Shown: one piece after another, positions 63,609-64,000 of the stretch
How positions within the stretch are numbered: position 1 is the stretch's first letter
Layout: every line of letters begins with the position of its first letter
DNA from: an uncultured Clostridia bacterium
GTDB taxonomy: Bacteria; Bacillota; Clostridia; UBA1381
Length of the DNA: 64,000 nt
Assembly (NCBI GenBank): GCA_934444735.1
Contig: CAKSDE010000001.1
Coordinates: forward strand, 62,001-126,000
Direction of reading: 5' to 3'
Made by a program: the position numbers and the translations under genes
The notes under the pieces: model-generated
What the model was told of the DNA's origin: nothing
The model's input: only the letters and a program-made list of their open reading frames with translations
Database searches by the model: none

Positions 63609-64000
63609 TGAAAAAAATAACAGCATTACTTGCCGTGGGTGCGGTTTTTATAAATCTTATGCCTATGGCATTTGCCGCAAAGCTTAATATTGAGCAGGAT
63701 TTTGAGGATTTTGCTCCCGATAAGACGTTTGTTTTTCAAAGCGGCGGGTATTCGATGGGCAGTGATAATACGAATTACCTGATTGTGCCGGCAAGTACGA
63801 CTCAGGGAAATGCACCGGTTATCAATGTGGATTTCAATCAGGATTTTACACTCGAATTTGATACAAAAGCAATGGGGAATCAGCAGCCGATAATTGAGGC
63901 GAAGTTTACCGGGGTAAGCTACTATACACTGTTCCAGTTTTTGTCGGACGGGAGAGGCCCGATATTGAGAACAAGCGACAATTCACCGTATTTTATGTAT
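63608..64000 (+). CDS. Secreted protein, N-terminal part (runs off the window)
   Basis: An ATG after GGAAAGGAATGG opens 131 codons that stay in frame to the last base. The signal peptide is MKKITALLAVGAVFINLMPM, with cleavage near AFAAK. The visible part (DFEDFAPDKTFVFQSGGYSM, then VDFNQDFTLEFDTKAM) looks like a LamG-like or other carbohydrate-binding sandwich, as in its neighbours. The rest is missing, so no function can be given. It continues the surface/glycan region. Confidence 0.85.
   Translation, partial: MKKITALLAVGAVFINLMPMAFAAKLNIEQDFEDFAPDKTFVFQSGGYSMGSDNTNYLIVPASTTQGNAPVINVDFNQDFTLEFDTKAMGNQQPIIEAKFTGVSYYTLFQFLSDGRGPILRTSDNSPYFMY

Noticed and set aside
1..64000. CRISPR arrays, tRNA or rRNA genes, transposases, integrases, attachment sites
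   Set aside because: I looked for regularly spaced repeats, tRNA-like ends and mobile-element proteins and found none.

Overview
The window looks like a chromosomal segment of an anaerobic, endospore-forming Bacillota (class Clostridia). The evidence is a spore germination protease (gpr), several S-layer homology (SLH) surface proteins, extended AGAAAGGAGG-type ribosome binding sites, an oxygen-sensitive glycyl radical enzyme (GRE) with its activase, a V/A-type ATPase operon instead of an F-type one, and AT-rich DNA. The mix of SLH-anchored secreted proteins and plant-glycan enzymes recalls pectin-degrading Clostridia such as Monoglobus; this placement is inference only. Nearly all genes lie on the plus strand. 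I saw no rRNA, tRNA, CRISPR array, transposase or phage gene.

Region A (1-24.6 kb) is a glycan-utilisation region. It opens with a secreted beta-helix protein cut by the window edge, two SLH proteins, a second secreted beta-helix protein and a 1,706-residue secreted protein made of four LamG/Ig-like units and an SGNH hydrolase. A cytoplasmic GH35 beta-galactosidase follows. Behind its own promoter comes a compact operon: a leaderless (cytoplasmic) beta-helix protein, a GRE with an atypical active-site motif, an AraC regulator and a GRE activase with two extra ferredoxin clusters. The last three genes overlap. This operon is the best candidate in the window for an undescribed pathway.

Region B (24.6-26 kb) is decaying DNA: a LysM remnant on the minus strand abuts an SLH remnant on the plus strand, followed by a frameshifted DUF4430-SLH pseudogene.

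Region C (26-54 kb) is mostly housekeeping: gpr; a YmfF/YmfH-like M16 pair; an AraC/GH4 divergent pair; an ACT-domain regulator, homoserine dehydrogenase and aspartokinase; RlmB; an ACT/UPF0210 pair; a nine-gene V-type ATPase operon (H-C-I-K-F-E-A-B-D); a 33-residue membrane protein absent from ordinary ORF calls; tadA; a ComEC-like metallo-beta-lactamase lipoprotein; a VTC-DUF4956-CotH module; and an OmpR-type two-component system.

Region D (54-64 kb) is a second glycan/surface region behind a divergent AraC gene: an SLH protein, a 1,314-residue beta-helix protein with the same architecture as the first gene, a 1,178-residue multi-repeat secreted protein, a roughly 200-nt hairpin-rich intergenic element, and the start of another secreted protein that runs off the window.

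At smaller scale, a short hairpin placed directly upstream of a GGAAAGGA ribosome binding site recurs before at least six unrelated genes. Three intrinsic terminators share the same AATCAATTGATT core.
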